A stretch of DNA of 64,000 nt from Bacillota bacterium (GCA_023421075.1 JAEZUM010000005.1:58221-122220), one strand, 5' to 3'; numbered from the stretch's first letter, positions 8,449 to 17,576 are shown. The notes: a model not told the origin generated them from the letters alone. Program-made: numbers and translations.

Positions 8449-9957
8449 CTAATAACGACACAGAACATCAATACAAAGTACCAGATTTCTTGAAGCAGGT
8501 CCGGTATAGGAATACGAAATGGTTTTACAGAGACCACCTGTTGCTGTACTGATATATTCATGAGAGGTATGCCATTCACCGGGGTACTTGATGGCTCTGC
8601 GATAGTAGCCTTTTGCTCCGTGATAATCCCCCGGTACTGCTGCCTTAAAATTATCCTCCTCTGTTAAATTCACTTCCGGATTCATGATGGTATGGCTTAC
8701 CTGGTAGCCTTGATCATCAATGATATAAAGACATTCATAGTCTTTGTGTCCGGTTAAAAAGCTTGTTAGTATGGTATCCATTTCCTCCCATCGGGTGATA
8801 CCACTCAGTGTTGCTATAAGGTTGGAGATTGACTTATCCTCAGACAGCTTAAGCTCCTGTTGAACGGTATCGGTAGCCTTTTTTTCCAGCTTATACCGCT
8901 GCATTAACTGGCGTAACCGATTAGCGACCTGAGACATTTCGAATGCAACCACACTATTCTCTTGGGCATGGGCTGCATTGCTTTGAACCACTCCGGTAAT
9001 CTCTGTAATGATCTGTGATGTATTCTTTAATTCTACTGCCTGATTATCCGACGCATCTGCAATTCCGGAACATAGCTTCGTCACCTCATTGATCGAGCTT
9101 TGGATTACATTCAGACTGTCCGCCGTCTTCTGGGCAATCCCCCCGGTGATCTCTGCCGTTGATATACTGTTACTGATTAGTAACGTTGTCTGTTTCACTG
9201 CCTCTGCACTTTTCTCAGCCAATATACCGACTTCATTGGCTACTACAGAAAACCCGGCTCCGGCTTCCCCTGCTCTTGCAGCCTCAATGGAGGCATTAAG
9301 TGCCAACAGCTTGGTCTGTGAGGCTAACCCGTTAATAATGTCAATGATATGAGATATGTCATGCGACGAGGACATAACCTTCTGGATTGAAATCAGCATC
9401 TGATCCATGCAATCCTTGCCATACTGAGCTTCTCTCTGTATCTCAAGAACACGCTTGGATGCCAGATTCGCATCGGAGGCATTTGTTACCGTCTGACCGG
9501 TGATTTGATAGATGGTATCAGTCAGGTCACTGATCAGCTCCGCCTGTTCCGATGAATTATCTGCTATCAACGATGCCCCGGAGGCCACCTGACTGCTTAA
9601 TTTATCCATCTGATCGGATAACAGATTAATCTCTTCAAAGGAGCTTCTTAGGGTATGCCTGATTTTATGTAACGCATTTCGGATCGGAAGAAAATCTCCC
9701 TGATATTGAATCTCCTTCGAAAAGCTTACCGTCATATTGCCGGCAGACAGATGAGACAGAATATGAGAGATTTCTCCTATGTAGTCATGAAAGGATTGGC
9801 TTATCTGATTAATATCCTCCGCCAGCTCCTTCAGCAGTACATAATCCTCTGCAGCAATGGAATGATCCAAATATCCTTTGACCAATTGATGAGTACAATC
9901 CATGATACCTGCTGCTTCCTGTACAATCATACCATTCTTCTTATTTGTGCTCCACAT
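8449..9957 (-). CDS. Soluble methyl-accepting chemotaxis protein with C-terminal sensor-like domain
   Basis: The 502-residue protein lacks any membrane segment. A HAMP-like stretch is at about 60-115 and the chemoreceptor signalling coiled coil at about 120-360, with the conserved hairpin tip near 211-250 (LALNASIEAARAGEAG, then GFSVVANEV). Residues about 370-502 form a separate globular part with a Cache/PAS-like pattern (DYECLYIIDDQGYQVSHTI and GGLCKTISYSYTG). Having the sensor after the signalling domain is the reverse of usual receptors. It should act in the cytoplasm on a CheA-CheW array and sense an internal signal. GGAGGAG precedes the ATG. It is a single gene between terminators. Confidence 0.87.
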   Translation of the reverse strand: MWSTNKKNGMIVQEAAGIMDCTHQLVKGYLDHSIAAEDYVLLKELAEDINQISQSFHDYIGEISHILSHLSAGNMTVSFSKEIQYQGDFLPIRNALHKIRHTLRSSFEEINLLSDQMDKLSSQVASGASLIADNSSEQAELISDLTDTIYQITGQTVTNASDANLASKRVLEIQREAQYGKDCMDQMLISIQKVMSSSHDISHIIDIINGLASQTKLLALNASIEAARAGEAGAGFSVVANEVGILAEKSAEAVKQTTLLISNSISTAEITGGIAQKTADSLNVIQSSINEVTKLCSGIADASDNQAVELKNTSQIITEITGVVQSNAAHAQENSVVAFEMSQVANRLRQLMQRYKLEKKATDTVQQELKLSEDKSISNLIATLSGITRWEEMDTILTSFLTGHKDYECLYIIDDQGYQVSHTIMNPEVNLTEEDNFKAAVPGDYHGAKGYYRRAIKYPGEWHTSHEYISTATGGLCKTISYSYTGPASRNLVLCIDVLCRY

Positions 9958-9985
9958 AGTGATCTCCTCCTCATATCGCGATAAT

Positions 9986-10020
9986 ACAAAAGCAGCGAGG
10001 ACACGCCTCGCTGCTTTTGT
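9986..10020 (-). terminator. Perfect 15-bp hairpin terminator after ridA
   Basis: ACAAAAGCAGCGAGG (9986-10000) pairs perfectly with CCTCGCTGCTTTTGT (10006-10020) around a five-base loop. It lies between the RidA stop and the chemoreceptor start; on the minus strand the 3' arm supplies the T-run (CTTTTGTATT). Confidence 0.75.
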
Positions 10021-10083
10021 ATTACTATATATTACTATTTCAGGATTGTCAATATAAAAGTCGAATTATTTGTCAAAGTCATA

Positions 10084-10479
10084 TCACCCCGAAATACTCG
10101 ATTGACCAAGGAAGACTACTACCTCTACCTCACAAAGTACATCCTTCGGAAGTCTTGCAACCTCAATCGTTGACCTTGCCGGTTTGCCCGTAAAGTACTT
10201 TCCATAGACTTCATTGAAGGCTGCAAAATCCCCCATGTCCTTCAAGAAACAGGTGGTTTTAATCACATGGTCGAAGTTTACTCCGGCTTCATCCAAGATA
10301 GCAGATATATTCTTCATGACCTGAATGGTCTGAGCCGTTATATCCCCCTCCACAACCTGTCCGTTTTCAGGATTGATTGGGATCTGCCCCGAGGAGTACA
10401 TCATATTGCCGTTCACTAAGGCTTGGGAATAAGGTCCGATTGCTGCAGGTGCTTTTTCTGTTTGAATCACTCTAAACAT
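10084..10479 (-). CDS. ridA: RidA family enamine/imine deaminase
   Basis: The 131-residue protein matches the RidA (YjgF/YER057c) trimeric fold in length. Landmarks are IGPYSQA (14-20), SSGQIP, KTTCFLKDM and the active-site region KPARSTIEVA with R102, plus the E117 region LCEVEVV. Members with this Arg hydrolyse reactive 2-aminoacrylate and similar enamines to ammonia and keto acids, protecting PLP enzymes. It is probably cytosolic and monocistronic, with a terminator downstream and an AGGGAAATTCT ribosome site upstream. It has no clear functional link to its neighbours. Confidence 0.93.
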   Translation of the reverse strand: MFRVIQTEKAPAAIGPYSQALVNGNMMYSSGQIPINPENGQVVEGDITAQTIQVMKNISAILDEAGVNFDHVIKTTCFLKDMGDFAAFNEVYGKYFTGKPARSTIEVARLPKDVLCEVEVVVFLGQSSISG

Positions 10480-10680
10480 AGAATTTCCCTCCGATCTTTC
10501 TTTATTGTTTATAGGGCATTACTCTTAATACTCCATGATATTTTATTATACAATAATACTATTGCCTCATATCCCAAAGATTATTTCTGCCAGAAGACCT
10601 CCGCTGCTATGAATGAATTGTAACCGGAAGTCAATACTAGTCATAAATAATATTGAAGCAATTTAATCTCTGGAGGTTAT

Positions 10681-10791
10681 ATGAGACAAAACGATGAGTT
10701 TCGATTTTTTAAAGGACTACTGAATGGACTTGGGCTGAGTATTGTGTTGTGGTTAGGCATTTTATCTGCGATATTGTTTTCCAAATCTTAA
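10681..10791 (+). CDS. Small single-span membrane protein (36 aa), unrecognised
   Basis: A 36-codon frame has a strong ribosome site (CTGGAGG, four bases before ATG). The product has a charged N-terminus (MRQNDEFRFFKG) and one hydrophobic helix (about residues 14-33, LNGLGLSIVLWLGILSAILF) ending in FSKS. The stop overlaps the end of the convergent membrane protein gene by four bases. I do not recognise the family. The good ribosome site and clean amphipathic-to-membrane layout support a real gene, but it is short. Confidence 0.5.
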   Translation: MRQNDEFRFFKGLLNGLGLSIVLWLGILSAILFSKS

Positions 10792-11675
10792 CCCGAATGG
10801 AATCGTCCCGATTTGGAGATTCTGTGTGCTAACAACAGCGCCAGCGACAAAATAGTTAAGACCACACTGATTTCGAATAGGTTATGGAGATTTTTCTCAA
10901 TATAATCAAGCAATAGATTGTTAAGAGAATTCGGTGCTTTTTGTAATTCGACGCCTAATCTGTCTGCCATCAATATTTTCGAGATATAAGCTAATATCAA
11001 TGCCGCAGCAAGAGTACTATTATAGGAATAGAGCAGAAGACTTTGGACAAAAGGACTTAATTTATAGATAGCAAACATCATAATTAGTGCGAAGCACAGC
11101 AAAACAGATATTGCTGCGTAATAGTTCACATGATTATCCGCTATAAATCGAAGCATTCTATCTAGTAATGGTATCCTCAGACTGTTCTGATACTCATTCG
11201 CTATCGAGTTTATATAGTCGTTGATTGATTGTGACAACGCATCATCCGGAGTGATGCTCTTCTCTTCAAGATAATATTCCACCTTATCCTTTAATCTGCT
11301 TTTTATTATGTCCAAATCCGGTTGATATTGTTGATTGCTATAGGCATTCTGCAACCGAAGATTAACTTCCTCCTGAACCTCATTGATCTGAAATACCCCT
11401 TCTAATACTTCAATCGGCAAACCGGTAGACAACGTAATCATTCCGGCATCGCCTTCTATCTCCTGCAATAAGCTATCGTAATAATTACAAGTTACCATGA
11501 CGCGGTTGATATCATTGAGGCTGAAGCTCCATTTCAGTACAGTCAGCAATGCTATGCTTACAAATAAAAGAGAGATTAGGAAACTTAATAATATGCACAG
11601 AAGCTGACGCACCCTCCTATATCCTGTCCCTTTGTTCACCGAACTTTTACCGTCTTTACTTCTGACTCTTCTCAT
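10788..11675 (-). CDS. Multi-span membrane protein of the sortase locus, function unknown
   Basis: The 295-residue product has a basic N-terminus (20 residues rich in Arg and Lys), a first membrane helix at about 25-47, an extracellular helical region of about 130 residues, then three membrane helices (about 185-205, 215-235 and 265-285). I do not recognise a family. Its start overlaps the sortase stop by four bases (11672-11675), so the two are translationally coupled, and it is the last gene of the sortase set. A helper of sortase or a membrane anchor for its substrate is possible, but that is speculation. Confidence 0.75.
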   Translation of the reverse strand: MRRVRSKDGKSSVNKGTGYRRVRQLLCILLSFLISLLFVSIALLTVLKWSFSLNDINRVMVTCNYYDSLLQEIEGDAGMITLSTGLPIEVLEGVFQINEVQEEVNLRLQNAYSNQQYQPDLDIIKSRLKDKVEYYLEEKSITPDDALSQSINDYINSIANEYQNSLRIPLLDRMLRFIADNHVNYYAAISVLLCFALIMMFAIYKLSPFVQSLLLYSYNSTLAAALILAYISKILMADRLGVELQKAPNSLNNLLLDYIEKNLHNLFEISVVLTILSLALLLAHRISKSGRFHSG

Positions 11676-12427
11676 CGATATTTCTCCACCTCAGGCCCGG
11701 ATATCTTGTTGGCATATACAAATAAACGCTTCTCTTTATTACTCACAAAGGAGCTAAAGGGATAACAGGTGTACATAATTAACTTTTCACCGCTAAGGCC
11801 AAGCATATGATCCAGCATTTTCTCTGCGTCCTCTTCCTTTATAACAGATACCTCATCAATCACATATTGGAACTCTCCATAGTTTGTAGCAAATTCGATA
11901 ATATCACCGATCCGAATTAATTCTAAGGGTCTAAAGAAGGTATTATTATGTGCCGATAACAGAATACTGCGATTAAAACCGGGAAGAAAGCTTCCCATAA
12001 AATGTCCCACCCCGGCAGACAATATTTTTTGTGTATCGCCCCAATAAACAGGAACTTCTAACTGAATTCGATCACAGGATATCATCCCATAATGCTCACC
12101 GAGTTTCGGAAATTGGATATCCTCAATCCTTATTGTATTTTCCGTATCTGTGCTTTCGGTCTTGCTCTCCTTGAGACATGCTTTATCCGTACCGGACTGA
12201 TATCGCCCTTCCTGATACATTATATTATCCAGTCGGATATCAGCATTATATATGGTTTTTAATTCATAATCTTGATCTGAAGTCTCTTCCACTAATATAA
12301 TATCCAGAGTCGAATTGATCAACCGAAGCATCGGTGCTGATAAGAGAGATAGAAGACCGCAACCCAAGAACGCAAAAAGAAGTGGCATATACATGTATGC
12401 CATGACCATGATTAACTTATTCTTCAT
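11672..12427 (-). CDS. Class D-like sortase
   Basis: The 251-residue protein has an N-terminal membrane anchor (residues 4-32) and a sortase domain (about 100-245). The catalytic triad is visible: H160 in LLSAHNNTFF, C221 in LIMYTCYPF and R234 in KEKRLFVYA. GHFMGSFLPG (141-150) is another family block. The short core and TCYPF form suggest class D. Sortases cut surface proteins at a sorting motif and join them to the wall or to a partner. The start at 12427 is used because GGGAAG precedes it; an upstream in-frame ATG at 12463 lies inside the previous gene. It overlaps the upstream anchored-protein gene by 11 bases and the downstream gene by four. Confidence 0.87.
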   Translation of the reverse strand: MKNKLIMVMAYMYMPLLFAFLGCGLLSLLSAPMLRLINSTLDIILVEETSDQDYELKTIYNADIRLDNIMYQEGRYQSGTDKACLKESKTESTDTENTIRIEDIQFPKLGEHYGMISCDRIQLEVPVYWGDTQKILSAGVGHFMGSFLPGFNRSILLSAHNNTFFRPLELIRIGDIIEFATNYGEFQYVIDEVSVIKEEDAEKMLDHMLGLSGEKLIMYTCYPFSSFVSNKEKRLFVYANKISGPEVEKYR

Positions 12428-13046
12428 GCTTCTTCCCAAAGGCCCACGTTCTGGCAATCGCATTACTCAAAAGGCACCTATCTCTTCTTCCTGTAACCAA
12501 TATAATCACTACGGATATAGAACTCAACAGCAGTATTGAGAGTATACCACTCAGCCAAGACATGGAAGAAACTCTATATCCGGTTTGATTGACCGTGTTT
12601 TTAGCAATAAAAACGGTATCCCCTTCAGGATTTTTTATATTAACACTTCGATTTGCTATATCGATAGCAACCTCATAATTTACCTCATCGGCGACTTCAC
12701 TGACCAGGGTGAGTAGCGAGAAAAGTACCTCAGAATTCTGCATATTAGTAATATCCGACATACCAGAATCGTTCATTATTCGTATCGCTTCGTCCATTTT
12801 TTGAATAATCAGCTCTGCCTGTTCCTCTGTTATGTCGACCTTATTACTGATAAACTCATTTTCCGCTTGATTCGCATAAGAGATAGGCAGATATTTCATC
12901 TCTTCGTTAAATTCTACACCAGCCTTCATTTTATCCAATATCAGCTGTTCTGCCTTTGTTATACCTGTTGCTGCCATCACTTGATTCGTATCATTCCATG
13001 AAAATAGTAATATTAAGATAAAAATTATCAAATAGCTTCTCTTCAT
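12417..13046 (-). CDS. Secreted helical protein with C-terminal anchor, candidate sortase substrate
   Basis: The 209-residue product has a signal peptide (1-26, ending VMAA), an acidic helical domain, a membrane helix at about 163-185 and a basic tail starting RRDR. Just before the helix is NQTG (153-156), close to the NPQTN/NVQTG-type motifs that some clostridial sortases use. The motif is followed by hydrophobic and basic segments as in a sorting signal, although the tail is longer than usual (over 20 residues). It is the first gene of the three-gene sortase set and overlaps the sortase gene by 11 bases. Its domain loosely resembles that of the protein encoded at 14540-15250. Confidence 0.7.
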   Translation of the reverse strand: MKRSYLIIFILILLFSWNDTNQVMAATGITKAEQLILDKMKAGVEFNEEMKYLPISYANQAENEFISNKVDITEEQAELIIQKMDEAIRIMNDSGMSDITNMQNSEVLFSLLTLVSEVADEVNYEVAIDIANRSVNIKNPEGDTVFIAKNTVNQTGYRVSSMSWLSGILSILLLSSISVVIILVTGRRDRCLLSNAIARTWAFGKKHEE

Positions 13047-13146
13047 CCGCTCTGTCTCCGTTTCGTCTGCAAAATTATGTCTGGGTGATGATCACTCTAT
13101 TGTTAAATTTTAACCTTAATGGCATTTTTTTATTCATCAAAACCTA

Positions 13147-14568
13147 TTAATTAGCACCTCTACCGAATATTACAACCCCTAACGTTTTGAGCAATATTTT
13201 TATATCCATTCCAATTGACCATTTATCAATGTATTCAAGGTCTAGTTTTACAACATCCTCAAAATCTGTAATATCACTTCTTCCGCTTACCTGCCATAAT
13301 CCGGTGACACCTGCTTTCAATGCTAACCTTCTCTTATGACGACTTTCATATTGCATAAATTCATTTTCTGTAGGTGGTCTTGTTCCAACAAGACTCATAT
13401 CCCCCTTTAGGACATTAAAAAACTGAGGAAATTCGTCCAGACTTGTCTTTCTCAAAAACTTACCTACTTTGGTAACCCTGGGATCGTTCTTCATCTTAAA
13501 CATAAAACCATTCATTTCATTATAAGCCATCAACTCCTGCTTACGTTTCTCCGCATCCATATACATGGATCGGAATTTATATATTTTAAATCGTCTTCCA
13601 TTTCTACCAATTCTTGTCTGTGAGAAAAAGATTGGACCGGGGGATTCAATCAATATTGCAGGTGCAATAAATATCATAAGTAAGATGGTAATCATACTTC
13701 CTACCAAGCCACCAAGTAAGTCCGTAATTCGTTTTATAACCATCTGCCCTTCGCCAAAAAGTCTTGAACTAAAGGTCAGTACATTATAGCCACTGATTTC
13801 CCGAATTACCTTCTCATGAATCTTAAGACCAAAGGTATTGATACTCAGATTAACTGTTACCCCCATGTTTTGGAAACGAAGAATCACATCATCTAAATTG
13901 ATATCCAATAAACTATCACTTGGAATATTAATAAAAACTCCGTCCAATACTTCCAGCTTTGCCACATCATACATGTTATGTATATTTGCTTTAACTTCTA
14001 TCCCGTCAATTTTCTGTCCTACCATATCAACATCCAGAATCGTCAAAAAAGTAATATCATATTCCCACTCACTTTCATTTTTCATTCGTGTCAGTATATT
14101 TTTAATCTGATTGTAGGTTGTCATAATCATAATCTTTGAGCTTGAAGTACTCTTTCGATAGACTGCCAGTATATATATTTTATAATATTGTCTGGCTGTA
14201 TAGGTAATCAGCGTGTTAAGCACAAAAAAACTAACAAAAAACAACCTGGAATAGGATGCTCCCTCTTGAAAAAGGTACATTACAGAAGTAATGGTAAGTG
14301 CTAAGATTAAATTCAGTTTTAGTACAACAAACAGCTCCTCGACAAATCCTCTCTTAAAAAATCGATGAAATGTATTGGATAAATAATAAATTGCTACATA
14401 CAAGGAAAGTATTGTTATAAACGCTATCCCGTATATCTGTATATCATAGAAATGATCAATAAAAACTCCAAAGCGTATCCAGGTAGTTAATAAGAAGGAA
14501 GCTATGATACAGCAAATATCAACTACCAATAAGTTTATTTTAGGCAAATCGTTTTTTATTAAGCCCAT
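13147..14568 (-). CDS. Exopolysaccharide priming polyprenyl-phosphate glycosylphosphotransferase
   Basis: The 473-residue protein has four to five N-terminal membrane helices (first about 130 residues), a Rossmann-like middle region and a C-terminal bacterial sugar transferase domain (about 275-473). The latter has the re-entrant helix, KIYKFRSMYMDAE, the DEFPQFFNVLKGDMSLVGTRPP-type block and GLWQVSGRSDI that mark the WbaP/CpsE family. It moves a sugar phosphate to undecaprenyl phosphate, the first step in making an exopolysaccharide or glycan. Its start lies inside the preceding gene (29-base overlap). No other glycosyltransferases are nearby, so the rest of the pathway must lie elsewhere. 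Confidence 0.92.
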   Translation of the reverse strand: MGLIKNDLPKINLLVVDICCIIASFLLTTWIRFGVFIDHFYDIQIYGIAFITILSLYVAIYYLSNTFHRFFKRGFVEELFVVLKLNLILALTITSVMYLFQEGASYSRLFFVSFFVLNTLITYTARQYYKIYILAVYRKSTSSSKIMIMTTYNQIKNILTRMKNESEWEYDITFLTILDVDMVGQKIDGIEVKANIHNMYDVAKLEVLDGVFINIPSDSLLDINLDDVILRFQNMGVTVNLSINTFGLKIHEKVIREISGYNVLTFSSRLFGEGQMVIKRITDLLGGLVGSMITILLMIFIAPAILIESPGPIFFSQTRIGRNGRRFKIYKFRSMYMDAEKRKQELMAYNEMNGFMFKMKNDPRVTKVGKFLRKTSLDEFPQFFNVLKGDMSLVGTRPPTENEFMQYESRHKRRLALKAGVTGLWQVSGRSDITDFEDVVKLDLEYIDKWSIGMDIKILLKTLGVVIFGRGAN

Positions 14569-15250
14569 CGTATCTCACATCCTTTTTAAATAATTGTTTT
14601 TTCTTAGCAATTAGGATACAGATCAATAAGGCCAATAGGACGAATGACAATATGAATACAAGCCCTTTGATATGCAGCTCCGAGTGAGTTACTCTTGTTT
14701 TAGAATATACTATCTTACCTGATAATTCTGATATTTTTTCTATGTTACCATCGAGCCCTAGGGTAACCCGATATCCATATAGTTCAAAAACTTCCTGCGT
14801 TATATAGACAATTAGCCTTCTACCCTCCAAAGACATATCATTAAACTCATCTGTCGCTTCCTGCCCTATGATTTCCTGCAAATCAATGATTTTACTATGT
14901 ACCTGCTGCAATTCTTCGGTAGACATATTTACAGCTTTATGTTTAAAATCATTGGCCAGAATACGATACACGACCTCATGATCTTTCGTATCATCCTTTA
15001 TACCAATCATTCTAAGAATAGCAGGTAAATTCATCTCCAAGTCCTGTTGGTTCCCTCCATCTTCCTCGAATCTGATTAGATCCGTTGAATATACCGGTAT
15101 ACTGTTCTCCTGATTCATCGAATTCGCCAAAGCCCGTGCCAGGAAAACAAAACAAGTGATAAATATAAAGATACAAACCACTAGAAATGGCGGCATTAAC
15201 TTGTGCGAATCAATTCCCTCATCGCTCAGATTTTTCTTACTGCTTATCAT
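14540..15250 (-). CDS. Bitopic membrane protein of the glycan locus, function unknown
   Basis: The 236-residue protein has a membrane helix at about 22-43, a helical extracellular domain of about 150 residues and a second membrane helix at about 196-217 with a basic tail (KKKQLFKKD). The extracellular part contains MSTEELQQVHSKIIDLQEII and QEVFELYGYRV, a layout like that of the anchored protein of the sortase set (ITEEQAELIIQKMDEAIRIM and EVADEVNYEVA). The two may be distant paralogues. It overlaps the glycosylphosphotransferase gene by 29 bases and probably works with it, for example as a chain-length or assembly partner; it lacks the proline-rich motif of Wzz proteins. Confidence 0.7.
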   Translation of the reverse strand: MISSKKNLSDEGIDSHKLMPPFLVVCIFIFITCFVFLARALANSMNQENSIPVYSTDLIRFEEDGGNQQDLEMNLPAILRMIGIKDDTKDHEVVYRILANDFKHKAVNMSTEELQQVHSKIIDLQEIIGQEATDEFNDMSLEGRRLIVYITQEVFELYGYRVTLGLDGNIEKISELSGKIVYSKTRVTHSELHIKGLVFILSFVLLALLICILIAKKKQLFKKDVRYDGLNKKRFA

Positions 15251-15514
15251 ACTTCACCCCTACACTTTTCATCGTATAAAACCCATATATTTCCAATACA
15301 AGAATTATATAATAGCACTTTTTCAAATGCAACATCGTTTTGGGAATTTATGAAACATATGATCTACAGCAAGTCCTCAATTAATACAGCATAAATTCTA
15401 TTTCTTGTACATTCTCGGTCTTACGACCAAATTGAATAATTGTCCCCATACCTCTTAGTCTTTATATGACATTCATGGTGTTTAAAAAAGTAGCATAAAC
15501 GGCTCTGATTAGCA

Positions 15515-15574
15515 TATAATATAAAGCGAAAAGGGAGCTGTTAAAAAACAGCTCCCTTTTCGCTTTATATTATA
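15515..15574 (-). terminator. Perfect 28-bp stem terminator of the opp operon
   Basis: Arms 15515-15542 and 15547-15574 are perfect reverse complements around an AAAA loop; the core is GGGAGCTG/CAGCTCCC with AT-rich ends. It sits 11 bases after the oppF stop and can work on both strands. The rest of the gap 15251-15514 holds no gene that I can see; only a small GGTC-TTAC-GACC hairpin near 15419. Confidence 0.85.
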
Positions 15575-15584
15575 CTTTGATTTA

Positions 15585-16568
15585 TTATTTCGCTACATGA
15601 TGGCAAGCTACCAAATGGCCCTGCTTCAACTCTAAAGCAGGCTTCTCCTGTCTACAGATATCGGTTGCTTTCGGACAACGTCCAGCAAAAGGACATCCCT
15701 TAGGAGTATTGATCGGACTGGGTACATCACCGGTTAAAATCTGACGTTTCTTCTGAGCTTCCTTATCCGGATCCGGAATTGGAACTGCGGAAAGTAATGC
15801 CTGTGAATACGGATGTAGTGTATTGTCATAAAGCTCATCACTGGTTGCCAACTCTACGATATTCCCCAAGTACATTACAGCAATACGATCACTGATGTAC
15901 TTAACAATATTCAAGTCATGCGCGATGAACAAATAGGTTAATCCCAGCTTCTCCTGAAGATCATGGAGAAGGTTAATAATCTGTGACTGGATGGATACGT
16001 CCAGCGCGGAGATCGGCTCATCACATACGATAAATTCGGGTTCAATAGACAGAGCTCTTGCAATACCGATACGTTGACGCTGACCACCGGAGAACTCGTG
16101 AGGGAAACGATTTGCATGCTCACGGTTCAATCCAACCAATTCTAAGAGTTCGTAAACTCTTTCCTGACGCTTTTGTTTGTCATACATCTTATGGATAACC
16201 ATACCCTCTTCAACGATAGATCCAACCGTCATACGGGGATCCAGTGAGGAATAGGGATCCTGGAAGATGATCTGAGCCATTTTAGAGTACTCGAAGTGGG
16301 TGCTCTTCTTGATCTCGATATCTTTTTTTCCATGGTATAAAATTTTACCATGGGTTGGCGGATATATTCCCATAAGAACTTTACCAAGTGTGGATTTACC
16401 ACAACCGGATTCCCCTACAAGACCTAAGGTTTCACCCTTATAAATATCGAAATTAACGTTATTGACCGCTTTTAAGATACCCTCGGATACCTTAAAGTGC
16501 TTGGATACCTGCTGTAATTCAACCAACTTGTTGTTATCAGTTAAATTTAAAGGTGTTTTTCTGCTCAT
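15585..16568 (-). CDS. oppF: Oligopeptide ABC transporter ATP-binding protein OppF
   Basis: The 327-residue ATPase has Walker A GESGCGKS (52-59), the Q-loop in IIFQDPYSSLDPR, signature FSGGQRQR (159-166) and Walker B VCDEPISALD. The C-terminal extension with NTPKGCPFAGRCP and four cysteines is the oligopeptide/dipeptide transporter domain. With OppD it powers peptide uptake through OppBC. It starts in a TAATG junction that shares one base with the oppD stop, with GGAGG upstream. Peptide specificity is assumed from gene order; nickel and dipeptide systems look alike. Confidence 0.93.
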   Translation of the reverse strand: MSRKTPLNLTDNNKLVELQQVSKHFKVSEGILKAVNNVNFDIYKGETLGLVGESGCGKSTLGKVLMGIYPPTHGKILYHGKKDIEIKKSTHFEYSKMAQIIFQDPYSSLDPRMTVGSIVEEGMVIHKMYDKQKRQERVYELLELVGLNREHANRFPHEFSGGQRQRIGIARALSIEPEFIVCDEPISALDVSIQSQIINLLHDLQEKLGLTYLFIAHDLNIVKYISDRIAVMYLGNIVELATSDELYDNTLHPYSQALLSAVPIPDPDKEAQKKRQILTGDVPSPINTPKGCPFAGRCPKATDICRQEKPALELKQGHLVACHHVAK

Positions 16569-17572
16569 TATTCTTCACCTCCGTCTTGTGCACTCGGACA
16601 ATCCTCATGTTGTAACCAACAAGCAGAAAGATGGTCCTGTCCCACTTCAAACTGCGGGGGAAGCTCTGCATGACAGATCTTCATACAATTTCTACATCTG
16701 CTCGCGAAGCCACAGCCTACCGGAGGATTTAATAAATCCGGAGGAGTACCCGCTATGGATACTAAGCGTACACTACGATCCATATCTGTCGTCGGAAGAC
16801 TTCTTAATAATGCTTTTGTATATGGATGAGAAGGACGATAGAAAATGTCTTCTGAAGTACCAATCTCAACAATCTTACCAGCGTACATAACAGCTACACG
16901 ATCTGCCATGCTTGCAACAACGCCAAGGTCATGTGTGATCAGGATGATCGCTGTATTTGTCTTCTCCTTGATTTCCTGAAGAAGATCCATAATCTGAGCC
17001 TGGATTGTAACGTCAAGTGCCGTCGTAGGCTCATCGGCGATCAGAAGCTTAGGCGCACAGGAAAGTGCCATCGCAATCATTACTCTCTGTCTCATACCAC
17101 CGGAGAATTCGTGAGGATATTGCTTGGATCTCTGCTCCGGATTCGGAATCTTAACCAGATTCAGAAGACGAATCGCTTCATTATGAGCATCCTCTTTGGA
17201 TAATTTCTGATGATGACGAATCGCTTCGGTTAACTGCTTACCAACTGTCATAGTAGGATTAAGACAGGTCATTGGATCCTGGAAGATCATACTGACATCT
17301 TTACCACGGATTGACATCATTTCTTTCTCTGTTGCTTTTACAATATCTTTATCTACTAACTGAATCTCTCCTCTTACAATTCGAGCCGGAGGCATCGGAT
17401 TCAATTTCATAATCGTTTGTGCTGTTACGCTCTTACCGCAACCACTCTCTCCTACGATCGCCAGAACCTCACCCTCTGCTACATCGAAGGTGACACCGCG
17501 AACTGCCTTTACTTCACCGGCATAAGTATCGAAGGATACATGTAAATCATCTACTCGTAATACACTATTCAT
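16568..17572 (-). CDS. oppD: Oligopeptide ABC transporter ATP-binding protein OppD
   Basis: The 334-residue ATPase has Walker A GESGCGKS (41-48), SMIFQDPMTCLNP, signature FSGGMRQRVMIAMAL and Walker B LIADEPTTALDV. The C-terminal part (NPPVGCGFASRCRNC) is the oligopeptide transporter extension. The ATG at 17572 is eight bases from GGAG; a GTG directly before it at 17575 is a possible alternative start. It is co-transcribed with oppB, oppC and oppF with almost no gaps. It pairs with OppF as the motor of the importer. Confidence 0.93.
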   Translation of the reverse strand: MNSVLRVDDLHVSFDTYAGEVKAVRGVTFDVAEGEVLAIVGESGCGKSVTAQTIMKLNPMPPARIVRGEIQLVDKDIVKATEKEMMSIRGKDVSMIFQDPMTCLNPTMTVGKQLTEAIRHHQKLSKEDAHNEAIRLLNLVKIPNPEQRSKQYPHEFSGGMRQRVMIAMALSCAPKLLIADEPTTALDVTIQAQIMDLLQEIKEKTNTAIILITHDLGVVASMADRVAVMYAGKIVEIGTSEDIFYRPSHPYTKALLRSLPTTDMDRSVRLVSIAGTPPDLLNPPVGCGFASRCRNCMKICHAELPPQFEVGQDHLSACWLQHEDCPSAQDGGEE

Positions 17573-17576
17573 CACA

